Below are positions 25,136 through 31,817 of a stretch of DNA of 35,211 nucleotides, piece by piece. How positions within the stretch are numbered: the stretch's first letter is position 1; each line of letters opens with the position of its first letter. The notes under the pieces were generated by a model that worked only from the letters and a program-made list of their open reading frames with translations, was not told the origin of the DNA and searched no databases. A program made the translations under genes and the position numbers. Origin of the DNA: Oscillospiraceae bacterium (GTDB lineage Bacteria; Bacillota; Clostridia; Oscillospirales; Oscillospiraceae); contig SVLL01000016.1 in NCBI GenBank assembly GCA_015067935.1, positions 1 through 35,211 on the forward strand. Direction: 5' to 3'.

Positions 25136-25353
25136 TAGTTGCGTTTTTTATTGTTCGTAAGACCTGCCAAATAATCCAGTGACACATGATAAAATTCAGC
25201 CAGTTTAATTGCGTGATGCAGTGGGATTTCCCGGTCACCGCGCTCATACAGGGAGTACTGCTGTGTGGTAATGCCGAGAATCCCGGCTACCTCTTTTTGA
25301 ACAAGATCCTTGTCCTCACGCAAATCTTTTATACGGAAATAATGGTACATCAT
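25135..25353 (-). CDS. XRE/Cro-type helix-turn-helix regulator
   Basis: This small DNA-binding protein of 72 aa is an almost bare HTH_3 domain: LREDKDLVQKEVAGILGI, then TTQQYSLYERGDREIPL (recognition helix and following loop), then AIKLAEFYHVSLDYLAGLT. Two adjacent ATGs (25353 and 25350) follow a GGGTG site; the second has the better spacing. It is AT-rich compared with the eut genes and divergent from a small unknown gene, with inverted repeats in the shared promoter. It probably represses itself and that neighbour, as phage or mobile-element regulators do. A role in eut control is possible but unsupported. Confidence 0.85.
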   Translation of the reverse strand: MMYHYFRIKDLREDKDLVQKEVAGILGITTQQYSLYERGDREIPLHHAIKLAEFYHVSLDYLAGLTNNKKRN

Positions 25354-25393
25354 ATCACCCTTCGTAAATTTGTGTGCTAATTTTATCACGCAA

Positions 25394-25447
25394 TCAAATG
25401 AATACTTGACAAATTCATCTATTTGAATGATAATTAGTTTGATCATT
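25394..25447 (+). promoter_or_regulatory. Promoter and likely XRE operators
   Basis: A near-consensus plus-strand promoter, TTGACA (25406-25411) with 17 bp to GATAAT (25429-25434), drives the small gene at 25477. The -35 box lies between inverted TCAAAT (25394-25399) and ATTTGA (25421-25426). AATGAT (25426-25431) and ATCATT (25442-25447) form a second inverted pair over the -10 box and the likely start point. On the minus strand, TTGTCA in the same place may start the XRE gene. The placement suggests repression by the XRE protein; this is inference. Confidence 0.6.
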
Positions 25448-25476
25448 TAATTGAGTGATTATTGGAGGTGATAAAA

Positions 25477-25761
25477 ATGAAACAATATTTAAAAGAAAAT
25501 CCATTTACCGGAGGAGAAAAAAATATCGCAAGTGCTTTGGAGTATTTAACCATCTGCTATTTAGAAGATCACCCGGTATCCAGCGAACCGATTAAAGTTA
25601 TTGAGGAAGAGATGGAACCGTATTACGAAAATATACCCCTTGACATATCAAATCAATTATTTAATAGGGTCTACAGTCTTTGCAGAGCATACGAAGAAAC
25701 GGCATTTCGAGAAGGACTGTTAGTGGGTTTGCATTTATATTCGGAAATCTGCAACCTATAG
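25477..25761 (+). CDS. Small hypothetical protein, divergent from the XRE gene
   Basis: This 94-aa protein (MKQYLKENPF...) is not recognised. It is acidic in the middle (KVIEEEMEPYYEN) and predicted helical, ending FREGLLVGLHLYSEICNL. It has no signal peptide, membrane segment or metal motif. The tail recalls small proteins of the DUF6809 sort carried by clostridial mobile elements, but the similarity is weak. GGAGGTG lies six bases before the ATG at 25477. Its AT-rich composition and tandem operators suggest a transferred regulator-target pair. Confidence 0.6.
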   Translation: MKQYLKENPFTGGEKNIASALEYLTICYLEDHPVSSEPIKVIEEEMEPYYENIPLDISNQLFNRVYSLCRAYEETAFREGLLVGLHLYSEICNL

Positions 25762-25795
25762 CACGCCCACTGCACCTCAATGCTTCGTGCAGGGG

Positions 25796-25950
25796 AGGCG
25801 TTCCGTCTCCCGTCCCCTTGGCCCCCTCTGAGGAGGGGGCTGGATGCCCGCAAGGGCAGACTGGGGGAGAGAAAGAAAATGGCTTAAATCTCTCCCTCCG
25901 TCATTTGCTCGTTCCTCGCAAATGCCACCTCCCTCCTCAGAGGGAGGCAA
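25796..25950. repeat. Palindromic element downstream of the small AT-rich gene
   Basis: The left arm has CTTGGCCCCCTCTGAGGAGGGGGCTGG, then GCCCGCAAGGGCAGACTGGGGGAGAG. The right arm has ATCTCTCCCTCCGTCATTTGC...GCAAATGCCACCTCCCTCCTCAGAGGGAGGCAAG. It belongs to the same family as 19537 and 29607, in the opposite orientation, with a short spacer. Bases 25951-26097 hold no gene; they contain a hairpin GGATACC...GGTATCC and ACATGCC/GGCATGT. Confidence 0.8.
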
Positions 25951-26097
25951 GAGGGGATTTCCATTCCCCACCGAATACCCATATAAAAAGAAAGGATACC
26001 AAAGGGTATCCATTTCTTATTATCGTTCCGGGGCTTTGCCCCGGGGGACTCTCCCACGGCGGGAAAACATGCCACCGGCATGTTTTCTAATCCGCCT

Positions 26098-26120
26098 TTC
26101 GAGTCCCACTACCCACCAAA
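26098..26120 (+). repeat. Inverted fragment of the tRNA-His 3' end
   Basis: The sequence TTCGAGTCCCACTACCCACC matches the T-loop-to-acceptor part of the minus-strand tRNA-His (its complement at 26164-26186) in about 20 of 23 positions, but lies in the opposite orientation. With the terminator hairpin between them, the two copies make one long interrupted palindrome. It may be a duplication scar or an old attachment site. Confidence 0.6.
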
Positions 26121-26128
26121 TACCATAT

Positions 26129-26163
26129 AAAAAAGAGAGTAGCAAATGCTACTCTCTTTTTTA
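26129..26163 (-). terminator. Terminator of the tRNA operon
   Basis: GAGAGTAGC and GCTACTCTC pair around a four-base loop and are extended by A runs and T runs on both sides. On the minus strand it starts immediately after the tRNA-His CCA end. Confidence 0.9.
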
Positions 26164-26240
26164 TGGGGTGGGTAATGGGACTCGAACCCACAACGCCCGG
26201 AACCACAATCCGGTGCTCTGCCAATTGAACTACACCCACC
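26164..26240 (-). tRNA. tRNA-His (GTG)
   Basis: The cloverleaf is complete on the minus strand: the acceptor stem GTGGGTG pairs with TACCCAC, the D-arm contains AGTTCAATTGGCAGAGC, the anticodon loop is TTGTGGT (anticodon GTG), and the T-loop is GGTTCGAGTC. CCA is encoded. A G at position -1 (26240) faces the discriminator C, as required for tRNA-His. It is the last gene of a three-tRNA transcript. Confidence 0.96.
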
Positions 26241-26259
26241 ATATTTAATTTGCTAAAAA

Positions 26260-26336
26260 TGGCACGCCAGGAGGGATTCGAACCCCCGACCTACTGCTTA
26301 GAAGGCAGTTGCTCTATCCTGCTGAGCTACTGGCGC
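26260..26336 (-). tRNA. tRNA-Arg (TCT)
   Basis: On the minus strand, GCGCCAG pairs with CTGGCGT, and the D-arm contains TAGCTCAGCAGGATAGAGC. The anticodon stem-loop CTGCC-TTCTAA-GCAG gives anticodon TCT (reads AGA), and the T-loop is GGTTCGAATC. CCA is encoded. It lies 19 nt upstream of tRNA-His. Confidence 0.96.
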
Positions 26337-26343
26337 ATTTCTA

Positions 26344-26417
26344 TGGAGCGGGTGACGGGAATCGGACCCGCGTATCCAGCTTGGAAGGCTGGTGTTCTAC
26401 CATTGAACTACACCCGC
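26344..26417 (-). tRNA. tRNA-Gly (TCC)
   Basis: On the minus strand, GCGGGTG pairs with CACCCGC, and the D-arm contains TAGTTCAATGGTAGAAC. The anticodon loop CTTCCAA gives TCC (reads GGA), and the T-loop is GGTCCGATTC. CCA is encoded. It is the first tRNA after the promoter and lies 7 nt from tRNA-Arg. Confidence 0.96.
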
Positions 26418-26445
26418 AAGTCCTGTGTACGGTTTCAGCTATGAA

Positions 26446-26474
26446 ATTTTAGCACAGGAAACGCTTCTTGTCAA
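26446..26474 (-). promoter_or_regulatory. Promoter of the tRNA-Gly-Arg-His operon
   Basis: A perfect TTGACA (26469-26474) and TAAAAT (26446-26451) lie on the minus strand with a 17-bp spacer. The -35 box overlaps the stop codon of the upstream HAD gene. Confidence 0.85.
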
Positions 26475-27322
26475 GGTCTATTTTTTAGAATCTCCGGGAT
26501 TTTATTATAAATCACATCCGCGACCGCACCGTCGGCGCAGTTGCACACATTGGGAAACCGATCTGCCACCCGACCGTCTGCCGGGCAGAAGGCAAAATCC
26601 GTATTCTCCAGCATCGTCAGATCGTTCTCCGCATCGCCCACGCAGATCAGGATTTTCTTTCCCAACTGCTTTTGCAGCAACCGGGCGGCATTTCCCTTGG
26701 AAACACCCTTGGCGTGGATGTCCGCGATCCGTGGGCAGGCCCGGAAAATCTCGATTTTATCCCCGTAATTCTCCTCCATATAGGCAGTCATCTCCGCAAA
26801 AGCCGCCAGTTCCTCCTCGGTTGCGGTATACATAGACGCCACCGTGTTCTCCCGGAATTCCCCGTAGAAGGAGAATTTGATAAAGGGACCCGGAATGTCC
26901 TCCGGTGCGGCATATTTCCACGGGCAGCCGTTGTTGTCGCAGTAAGCCTCCCAGCCCGCATCTTTACGCATCAGATAGTGGGCATCGATGGCCTGCACCT
27001 CGATGTTCAGCATGGGAAAGCGTAACTGCAGCTCCGGCAGCAATTTCGCATAGTCCAGCTCAATGGGAGCGTAACGGGTGAACCGGCCCGCTTTTTCGTC
27101 ATAATCCGCGCTGCCGTTATACAGCAGCAGCGGCGCGTTGTTGGGTACGATCCCCAGAATGTTGCGCAACGCCATGGGGATGCTCCGTCCGGTATTCATG
27201 GTAAAAGTGCCGCCGTTTTCCATAAAGTAGCGGATGGCCTCCAGATTCCGCGCCGGGATGGTGGAATCCGGTGCAGTCAGGGTGCGGTCGTGGTCCACTG
27301 TCAGCAAAACATCTGAAAACAT
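26471..27322 (-). CDS. Cof-like HAD-IIB family hydrolase, copy 1
   Basis: This is a probable sugar-phosphate or nucleotide phosphatase of the HAD superfamily, 283 aa. Motif I is DHDRT (nucleophile Asp9, general acid Asp11), motif II is TMNTGR, the motif III Lys lies in GVSKGNAARLL, and motif IV is GDAENDLTML. A large C2-type cap lies between motifs II and III. It is a tandem paralog of the next gene upstream (shared SDxLLT, RNLEAIRYF, NGGTFT, LGKK-L-CVGDAENDL, FPNVC-C). The ATG follows AAGGAG, and it sits 18 nt after its paralog at the end of the operon. The substrate is unknown. Confidence 0.88.
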   Translation of the reverse strand: MFSDVLLTVDHDRTLTAPDSTIPARNLEAIRYFMENGGTFTMNTGRSIPMALRNILGIVPNNAPLLLYNGSADYDEKAGRFTRYAPIELDYAKLLPELQLRFPMLNIEVQAIDAHYLMRKDAGWEAYCDNNGCPWKYAAPEDIPGPFIKFSFYGEFRENTVASMYTATEEELAAFAEMTAYMEENYGDKIEIFRACPRIADIHAKGVSKGNAARLLQKQLGKKILICVGDAENDLTMLENTDFAFCPADGRVADRFPNVCNCADGAVADVIYNKIPEILKNRP

Positions 27323-27340
27323 CGATGACTCCTTTCCGGC

Positions 27341-28183
27341 TCAGTCCGCGATTTGGGGCAATTTGTGATAAATCAGATCTGCCACCGCGCCCTCGTCGCA
27401 AGCACAGACATTGGGAAACAGATGGGCAACCGTGCCGTCACTGGGGCAGAAGGCGTAATCCGCGCCTTCCAGCATCGGCAGGTCATTTTCCGCATCACCG
27501 ATGCACACCAGAAGCTTTTTGCCCAGCTCTTTTTGCAGCCGACGGGCGGATGCAAGCTTGGATACATTAGGGGCGTGTATGTTCAGCACCCGGGCACCTG
27601 CCCGGAATACGGTGATTTTATCTCCGTAGGTCTTTTCCAGCCACGCGGCGGCCTCGTCCAATCGGGCAATTTCCTCGGGCTCACCGGAAAATACCTGATA
27701 GAAGGTGTCGTCCCGAAGCTCCCCGTAAACATTGAATTTCACAAAAGGACCGTAGTCCTTACTTTCCGTTGCCAAAAAATAGCGGCATTTCCGGGCGGCA
27801 TAGTAAGTATCCCAGCAGCCCACCGGCTGAAAGCCCACATGGGCCGAAAGCCCGTGCAGGTCCACATTCAGGTCGGGAAAAGCCTCACACACTGCCCGAA
27901 GAGTTTCTTCCAAGGGCAGGTCGATGGTTTGACAGAATCGGATATCGTCCTTTTCGTCGATGGCCAGAGAGCCGTTGTAGCACAAAAAGGGGGCGTTCAT
28001 CGGAATCGTTTCCCGCACAATGGCCGATTGGGGCAGACTTCTGCCGGTGTTGACGGTGAAGGTGCCGCCGTTTTCTATAAAATAACGGATGGCTTCCAGA
28101 TTTCTTTCCGGTACATTGCCTGCCATATTCGTCAAGGTGCGGTCATAGTCCGCAGTGAGTAAAATATCTGAAAACAATGCCAT
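27341..28183 (-). CDS. Cof-like HAD-IIB family hydrolase, copy 2
   Basis: This 280-aa paralog of the downstream HAD protein shows DYDRT (motif I), TVNTGR (motif II), NVSKLASARRL (motif III; Lys kept but Gly-Asn replaced) and GDAENDLPML (motif IV). The cap region differs most, which suggests a different substrate. Its ATG overlaps the rluD-type stop by one base (TAATG), so it is translationally coupled. The frame continues upstream inside the pseudouridine synthase gene, but that part is not used. Confidence 0.88.
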   Translation of the reverse strand: MALFSDILLTADYDRTLTNMAGNVPERNLEAIRYFIENGGTFTVNTGRSLPQSAIVRETIPMNAPFLCYNGSLAIDEKDDIRFCQTIDLPLEETLRAVCEAFPDLNVDLHGLSAHVGFQPVGCWDTYYAARKCRYFLATESKDYGPFVKFNVYGELRDDTFYQVFSGEPEEIARLDEAAAWLEKTYGDKITVFRAGARVLNIHAPNVSKLASARRLQKELGKKLLVCIGDAENDLPMLEGADYAFCPSDGTVAHLFPNVCACDEGAVADLIYHKLPQIAD

Positions 28184-29088
28184 TATCCCATTCTCTCCAG
28201 TTTCTCGATTACTTTTGTAAAATATTCCGGCAGGGGTGCGAAGACCATCACCGGCCGCTCGTCTCTGGGATGGCGGAAGCACAGCGCACCTGCGTGGAGG
28301 CACTGGCTGTCCTGCCCCAGCTCCGGCTTTTTGTGACCGTACACCGTATCCCCAAGAATGGGGTGACCGATGTGGGCCATATGGACGCGGATCTGATGGG
28401 TGCGCCCGGTTTCCAAACGGCACCTTATGTGGGTGTAGCCCCGGTACCGTGCAACCACCTCCCAGTGGGTCACTGCTTCCTTGGAATTGCGCTGGGTAAC
28501 GCACATTTTCTTCCGGTCGGAGGGATGCCGCCCGATGGGGGCATTGACTGTGCCGCAATCCTCCCGGAAAGAGCCGCAGACGATGGCCTCATAGGTTCTT
28601 GCCATGGTATGATCCTTCAGTTGAGAGGCCAGAATCCGGTGGGCAAAATCATTTTTCGCCACCGCCAGCAGACCGGAGGTGTCCTTGTCGATGCGGTGGA
28701 CGATCCCAGGACGCAGCTGACCGTTGATGCCGGAAAGCCGGTCGCCCAGCGCGTATAAAAGGCCGTTGACCAGCGTGTCGTCGCTGTGACCTGCCGCCGG
28801 ATGGACCACCAAGCCCTTGGGCTTGTTCAGCACCAAAAGGTCCTCATCCTCGTAGACGATGTCCAGAGCCATTTCGGTGGGCACGATGTCCACTTCCTTG
28901 GGCTCGGGTATCTCCAAGGTGACCTCGTCACCGGGTTTTAACTTGTCATTTTTCTTTGCCGGCTTGCCGCAAAGCCGCACACAGCCCTCTTCAATGAGCT
29001 TTTGGGCGGCGGAACGGGTCATATTTTCTACGGACCGGGCCAAAAAGGCATCCAGCCGTTCGCCGGGCATATCGGGATGGAGGGTCAT
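28183..29088 (-). CDS. rluD: RluA/RluD-family pseudouridine synthase
   Basis: This enzyme isomerises uridine to pseudouridine in 23S rRNA (RluD type) or tRNA. The 301-aa protein has an N-terminal S4 RNA-binding domain (RLDAFLARSV, SRSAAQKLIEEG-like, KPGDEVTLEIPEP) and the catalytic HRIDKDTSGLL with its Asp. LETGRTHQIRVHMAHIGHPILGD also belongs to the family signature. The exact target uridines cannot be read, so the symbol is by family. ATG 29088 overlaps the lspA stop by 4 nt (ATGA). The lspA-rluD pairing is common in Firmicutes. Confidence 0.92.
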   Translation of the reverse strand: MTLHPDMPGERLDAFLARSVENMTRSAAQKLIEEGCVRLCGKPAKKNDKLKPGDEVTLEIPEPKEVDIVPTEMALDIVYEDEDLLVLNKPKGLVVHPAAGHSDDTLVNGLLYALGDRLSGINGQLRPGIVHRIDKDTSGLLAVAKNDFAHRILASQLKDHTMARTYEAIVCGSFREDCGTVNAPIGRHPSDRKKMCVTQRNSKEAVTHWEVVARYRGYTHIRCRLETGRTHQIRVHMAHIGHPILGDTVYGHKKPELGQDSQCLHAGALCFRHPRDERPVMVFAPLPEYFTKVIEKLERMG

Positions 29089-29564
29089 TTTTTCTCTTCC
29101 TTCCAGAATTTCTTGTTGAAAAATACCAGATGGAGCATCAGACCGATGCAGCCGCAGGTGATGAAGCAGTCCGCCACATTGAAAATGGGGAAAACCATAA
29201 ACTCCGTCTTGATCATATCCACCACGAAGCCCAGCCGCACCCGGTCGATCACATTGCCCAGACCGCCGGCGTAGATGGCGGCAATGAGCCACCGCTCAAG
29301 GGCGGTGAAGGGCAGAGGGAACTTGAAAAATTCAAGCAGGAGCAAGACTGTAAGCACACCGAAAACCGCCACAAACAGCCACTGCTGACCTTCCAGCAGA
29401 GACCAAGCCGCGCCGGTGTTTTGGGTGTAGGTCCAGCTGAGGACACCGGGCCAGAAATCCACCTGTCCGTACAGGGGGATGTTCTCCACAACAAGCCACT
29501 TTGTCCATTGGTCCACCGCCAACACGGCGATGATCAATAAAATATATTTGAGAAGTTTCTTCAT
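29085..29564 (-). CDS. lspA: Lipoprotein signal peptidase (signal peptidase II)
   Basis: LspA is an aspartyl protease in the membrane that removes signal peptides from prolipoproteins after lipidation. The 159-aa protein has four hydrophobic segments, QNTGAAWSLL, the first catalytic Asp in GGLGNVIDRVRLG, and the second in FNVADCFI. The start is preceded by AAGGAG. A palindromic element separates it from tatD upstream. A candidate lipoprotein is encoded nearby at 31113-31649. Confidence 0.96.
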   Translation of the reverse strand: MKKLLKYILLIIAVLAVDQWTKWLVVENIPLYGQVDFWPGVLSWTYTQNTGAAWSLLEGQQWLFVAVFGVLTVLLLLEFFKFPLPFTALERWLIAAIYAGGLGNVIDRVRLGFVVDMIKTEFMVFPIFNVADCFITCGCIGLMLHLVFFNKKFWKEEKK

Positions 29565-29606
29565 AAGGTGACTCCTTCAAAATGCCTTCCCCTCGGGGAA
29601 TAACCG

Positions 29607-29744
29607 CCGCAGGCGGCTTGCCTCCCTCTGGGGAGGGAGGTGGCAAGAATTTTTTAATTTTTGACGGAGGGAGAGATAATTCGTTTTTCTCTCCCCCAGT
29701 CACGCTTGGTAAGCGTGACAGCCCCCTCCTCAGAGGGGGCCAAG
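29607..29744. repeat. Palindromic element between tatD and lspA
   Basis: The left arm is CGGCTTGCCTCCCTCTGGGGAGGGAGG, then GACGGAGGGAGAGAT. The right arm is TTCTCTCCCCCAGTCACGCTTGGTAAGCGTGACAGCCCCCTCCTCAGAGGGGGCCAAGG. The right arm shares CCCAGTCAC...GTGACAGCCCCC with the element at 2476. It is probably co-transcribed within the PPTase-tatD-lspA-rluD-HAD unit. Confidence 0.8.
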
Positions 29745-29764
29745 GTAGCTATGCGACCGCCCTT

Positions 29765-30526
29765 TTAATCAATCCGGTATAGCCGTTTGCCGTTCTCGAA
29801 GGTGGCTTTTTGTGCCTCTTCCACGGGAATGCCTCTTATTTCCGCCAGCTTTTCTGCTACCCGATAGACCATACCCGGGTCGCACCGTCTGCCCCGGAAG
29901 GGCTCGGGGGCCATAAAGGGACAATCGGTCTCGATCACGATCCGGTCCAGCGGAATTGCCGCCGCGGTCTCCACCGCCTTACGGGCGTTTTTGAAGGTCA
30001 AAACGCCGGTGAAGCCGATGTACCAGCCCAGTTTTACCAGCTGCCGCGCCATTTCCGCAGAGCCGGAATAGCAGTGGAACACGCCCTTGACCGTGGGGAA
30101 TTGCCGGATGATGTTCATTCCGTCCTCGTGGGCCTCCCGTTCGTGGACGATAACGGGCATATCCAGCTCCCGAGCCAGCTCCATCTGGGCAATAAAGGCT
30201 TTCTGCTGGATTTCTCTGGGAATATCCTCGTAGTGATAGTCCAAGCCAATTTCACCTATGGCCTTGACCTTGGGGTTTTGGCACAGCTTGCGGTATTCCT
30301 CCAACACCTCGTCATTGACCTCGTCGCAGGAGTCGGGATGGGAGCCGACAGAGCAGTACAGCCAATCGTAGGGCGCGGCCATTTCCAGAGCCTCCTTGGA
30401 GGTCTGCAGGGAGCAGCCGGCATTCATCGCCAGTGTCAGCCCCTTTTCCGGCAGGGATGCCATCAGCTGGGCGCGATCCGGGTCAAAGCAGGGGTCATTT
30501 AAATGAACATGGGTATCAAACAGCAT
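29765..30526 (-). CDS. tatD: TatD-family metal-dependent hydrolase
   Basis: TatD proteins are TIM-barrel metallo-hydrolases with 3'-5' exonuclease or deoxyribonuclease activity. The 253-aa protein has the full metal set: DTHVHLND, GEIGLDYHY, the His in VIVHEREAHED, HCYSGS and ETDCPFMAP. The start at 30526 follows GGAGG and lies 11 nt inside the PPTase gene; the upstream in-frame ATG at 30550 is less well placed. The absence of tatABC nearby is normal for this family. Confidence 0.93.
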   Translation of the reverse strand: MLFDTHVHLNDPCFDPDRAQLMASLPEKGLTLAMNAGCSLQTSKEALEMAAPYDWLYCSVGSHPDSCDEVNDEVLEEYRKLCQNPKVKAIGEIGLDYHYEDIPREIQQKAFIAQMELARELDMPVIVHEREAHEDGMNIIRQFPTVKGVFHCYSGSAEMARQLVKLGWYIGFTGVLTFKNARKAVETAAAIPLDRIVIETDCPFMAPEPFRGRRCDPGMVYRVAEKLAEIRGIPVEEAQKATFENGKRLYRID

Positions 30527-31007
30527 TTTCTTCCTCCAAAACGGCAACATAACATCCGTTTATCTCCTGCAGTTTCGGACTTTCGGGGTAAAAATCCGTA
30601 TTTTTCAGCCAATTTCCCATTCCCCGTCCGGTGAGCTTGGCACTGGCCTCTTTTTGCACCCACAGCCGCAGAAAGGCATCCTGCGGGTCGCTGCCCAAGC
30701 GAAGCTTTTCTGCTGGGGATGTGAATTTTTCAATCATTGCCGGGGTCACTTTTCGTCCCTTTTCCTCCGCATCCAAGCCGATGTTCCGATCACTCAGAGC
30801 GCAAAAAACGAAATTTTTCGTGTGGGAAATGGAAAAATGCCGCTTTCCGTCAGGAAAATAGGGCTTGCCCCGCTCCGTAAGGGCGATTTTCGGCAGATTT
30901 TCGCCGGTTGCCTGACGGTATGCCCGGGTCAACAGCGCACGCCCTACGGAATGACCGTCCCGGCCATCCAAGGCCTCATACAGCAAAAACACCGCCTTCA
31001 CCCCCAT
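30516..31007 (-). CDS. 4'-phosphopantetheinyl transferase (Sfp-like)
   Basis: This enzyme attaches the phosphopantetheine arm of CoA to acyl or peptidyl carrier proteins. The 163-aa protein has HFSISHTKNF, the Mg-binding IGLDAEE and WVQKEASAKLTGRG (the WxxKEAxxK motif). It is short for Sfp (about 220 aa), and the N-terminal lobe is small. Its promoter ends only about 7 nt before the ATG and no Shine-Dalgarno sequence is visible, so the mRNA may be nearly leaderless. It is the first gene of a long minus-strand unit and overlaps tatD by 11 nt. Confidence 0.88.
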   Translation of the reverse strand: MGVKAVFLLYEALDGRDGHSVGRALLTRAYRQATGENLPKIALTERGKPYFPDGKRHFSISHTKNFVFCALSDRNIGLDAEEKGRKVTPAMIEKFTSPAEKLRLGSDPQDAFLRLWVQKEASAKLTGRGMGNWLKNTDFYPESPKLQEINGCYVAVLEEENAV

Positions 31008-31020
31008 TTTATCTTTTTAT

Positions 31021-31049
31021 AGTATAGCCGCAAAACAGTTCTATGTCAA
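31021..31049 (-). promoter_or_regulatory. Promoter of the PPTase-tatD-lspA unit
   Basis: TTGACA (31044-31049) and TATACT (31021-31026) lie on the minus strand with a 17-bp spacer. The predicted start near 31014 is about seven bases from the PPTase ATG. Confidence 0.8.
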
Positions 31050-31050
31050 C

Positions 31051-31077
31051 AAAAAGCCTCCCCGGGAAGGGAGACTT
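31051..31077 (-). terminator. Terminator of the lipoprotein-like gene
   Basis: On the minus strand, GTCTCCC and GGGAGGC pair (one G-U) around TTCCCG and are followed by five T residues. It lies just upstream of the PPTase promoter. Confidence 0.7.
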
Positions 31078-31112
31078 TCGGCTATTTATAAGGTTTTCGG
31101 AACTTATACTGC

Positions 31113-31649
31113 TTACAGCATTGCAACGAAAATGAACACAATTCCCACAATCAATGCTCCGGCTCCGCCGGCGCGATAGGCAATCAAAGCATTGCGGCTC
31201 GGTTCTTTGTTCCTGCGGAATAAGCCAATGGTCATATACCAAACGATTTGAGGGACAATGAGCGTAATCAAACCGATGTCTGCCAAAATAACAGGACCCA
31301 GATTCAACAGCGTGGAGGTTTTCCAGGCAACCTCATCCTTTAACAAATCGGCAAGCAGCTTTGCTTGCGCTTTCTGTCTGGAAGATGGGCCGTCCACTGT
31401 GCCATTCGGATAAACGCGGTAATGAATATGGAGGTGAGGATCAAAAGTCAGGGAAATACAGGCCCCACCAGGGTAGCTACGGATGTTATATTTATAGGTT
31501 TGTGTTCCGTCGGATATGGTTTGCGCACCGGGGTCGATCACATAGGTTTCGAGGCCTTTCTGCACGGAGTAGGGTTTTCGCGAGAGCGCGCAGGAGGACA
31601 GAGAAAAAAGCAGCAACAAACTCGCAAGCAGTACCAGAAACTTTTTCAC
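31113..31649 (-). CDS. Putative lipoprotein with C-terminal membrane segments
   Basis: The family is unrecognised; 178 aa. The N-terminus is a clear lipoprotein signal: KKFLVLLASLLLLF, then the lipobox LSSC at about 17-20, so Cys20 would be lipidated after cleavage by LspA. A beta-rich domain follows (YVIDPGAQTI, YNIRSYPGGACISLTFDP, YRVYPNGTVDGP). Two hydrophobic segments come at about 115-140 and 160-178, separated by the basic FRRNKEPSRN. A lipid anchor plus two membrane helices is unusual. The start is GTG at 31649 with GGTGGTG upstream. The gene has its own promoter and terminator. Confidence 0.7.
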   Translation of the reverse strand: MKKFLVLLASLLLLFSLSSCALSRKPYSVQKGLETYVIDPGAQTISDGTQTYKYNIRSYPGGACISLTFDPHLHIHYRVYPNGTVDGPSSRQKAQAKLLADLLKDEVAWKTSTLLNLGPVILADIGLITLIVPQIVWYMTIGLFRRNKEPSRNALIAYRAGGAGALIVGIVFIFVAML

Positions 31650-31678
31650 AGAAACACCACCTTTTTGGTTATATTTTC

Positions 31679-31707
31679 ATTATAACGAACAAATTCCCAA
31701 AAATCAA
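31679..31707 (-). promoter_or_regulatory. Promoter of the lipoprotein-like gene
   Basis: TTGATT (31702-31707) and a perfect TATAAT (31679-31684) lie on the minus strand with a 17-bp spacer. Confidence 0.8.
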
Positions 31708-31780
31708 GGTATCAATTACGGTCCTGTCGGCAAGTCATAGGTTTGCATTTTGGCGAATGGTGGCTTTTTTGATATGCTGT

Positions 31781-31806
31781 AAAGGCGGCACTGAAGTGCC
31801 GCCTTT
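31781..31806 (-). terminator. Terminator of the sugar isomerase gene
   Basis: AAAGGCGGCAC and GTGCCGCCTTT form a perfect 11-bp stem with a four-base loop, 11 nt after the stop on the minus strand. Confidence 0.85.
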
Positions 31807-31817
31807 AGGTGTAGAAA

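Noticed and set aside
25777-26090. Small open frames across the repeat region before the tRNAs
   Set aside because: They translate the palindromic arms in various frames and lack conserved content or ribosome-binding sites.
26250-26444. Open frame reading MARQEGFEPP...
   Set aside because: It is the complement of tRNA-Arg and tRNA-Gly read as protein, a common annotation artefact.
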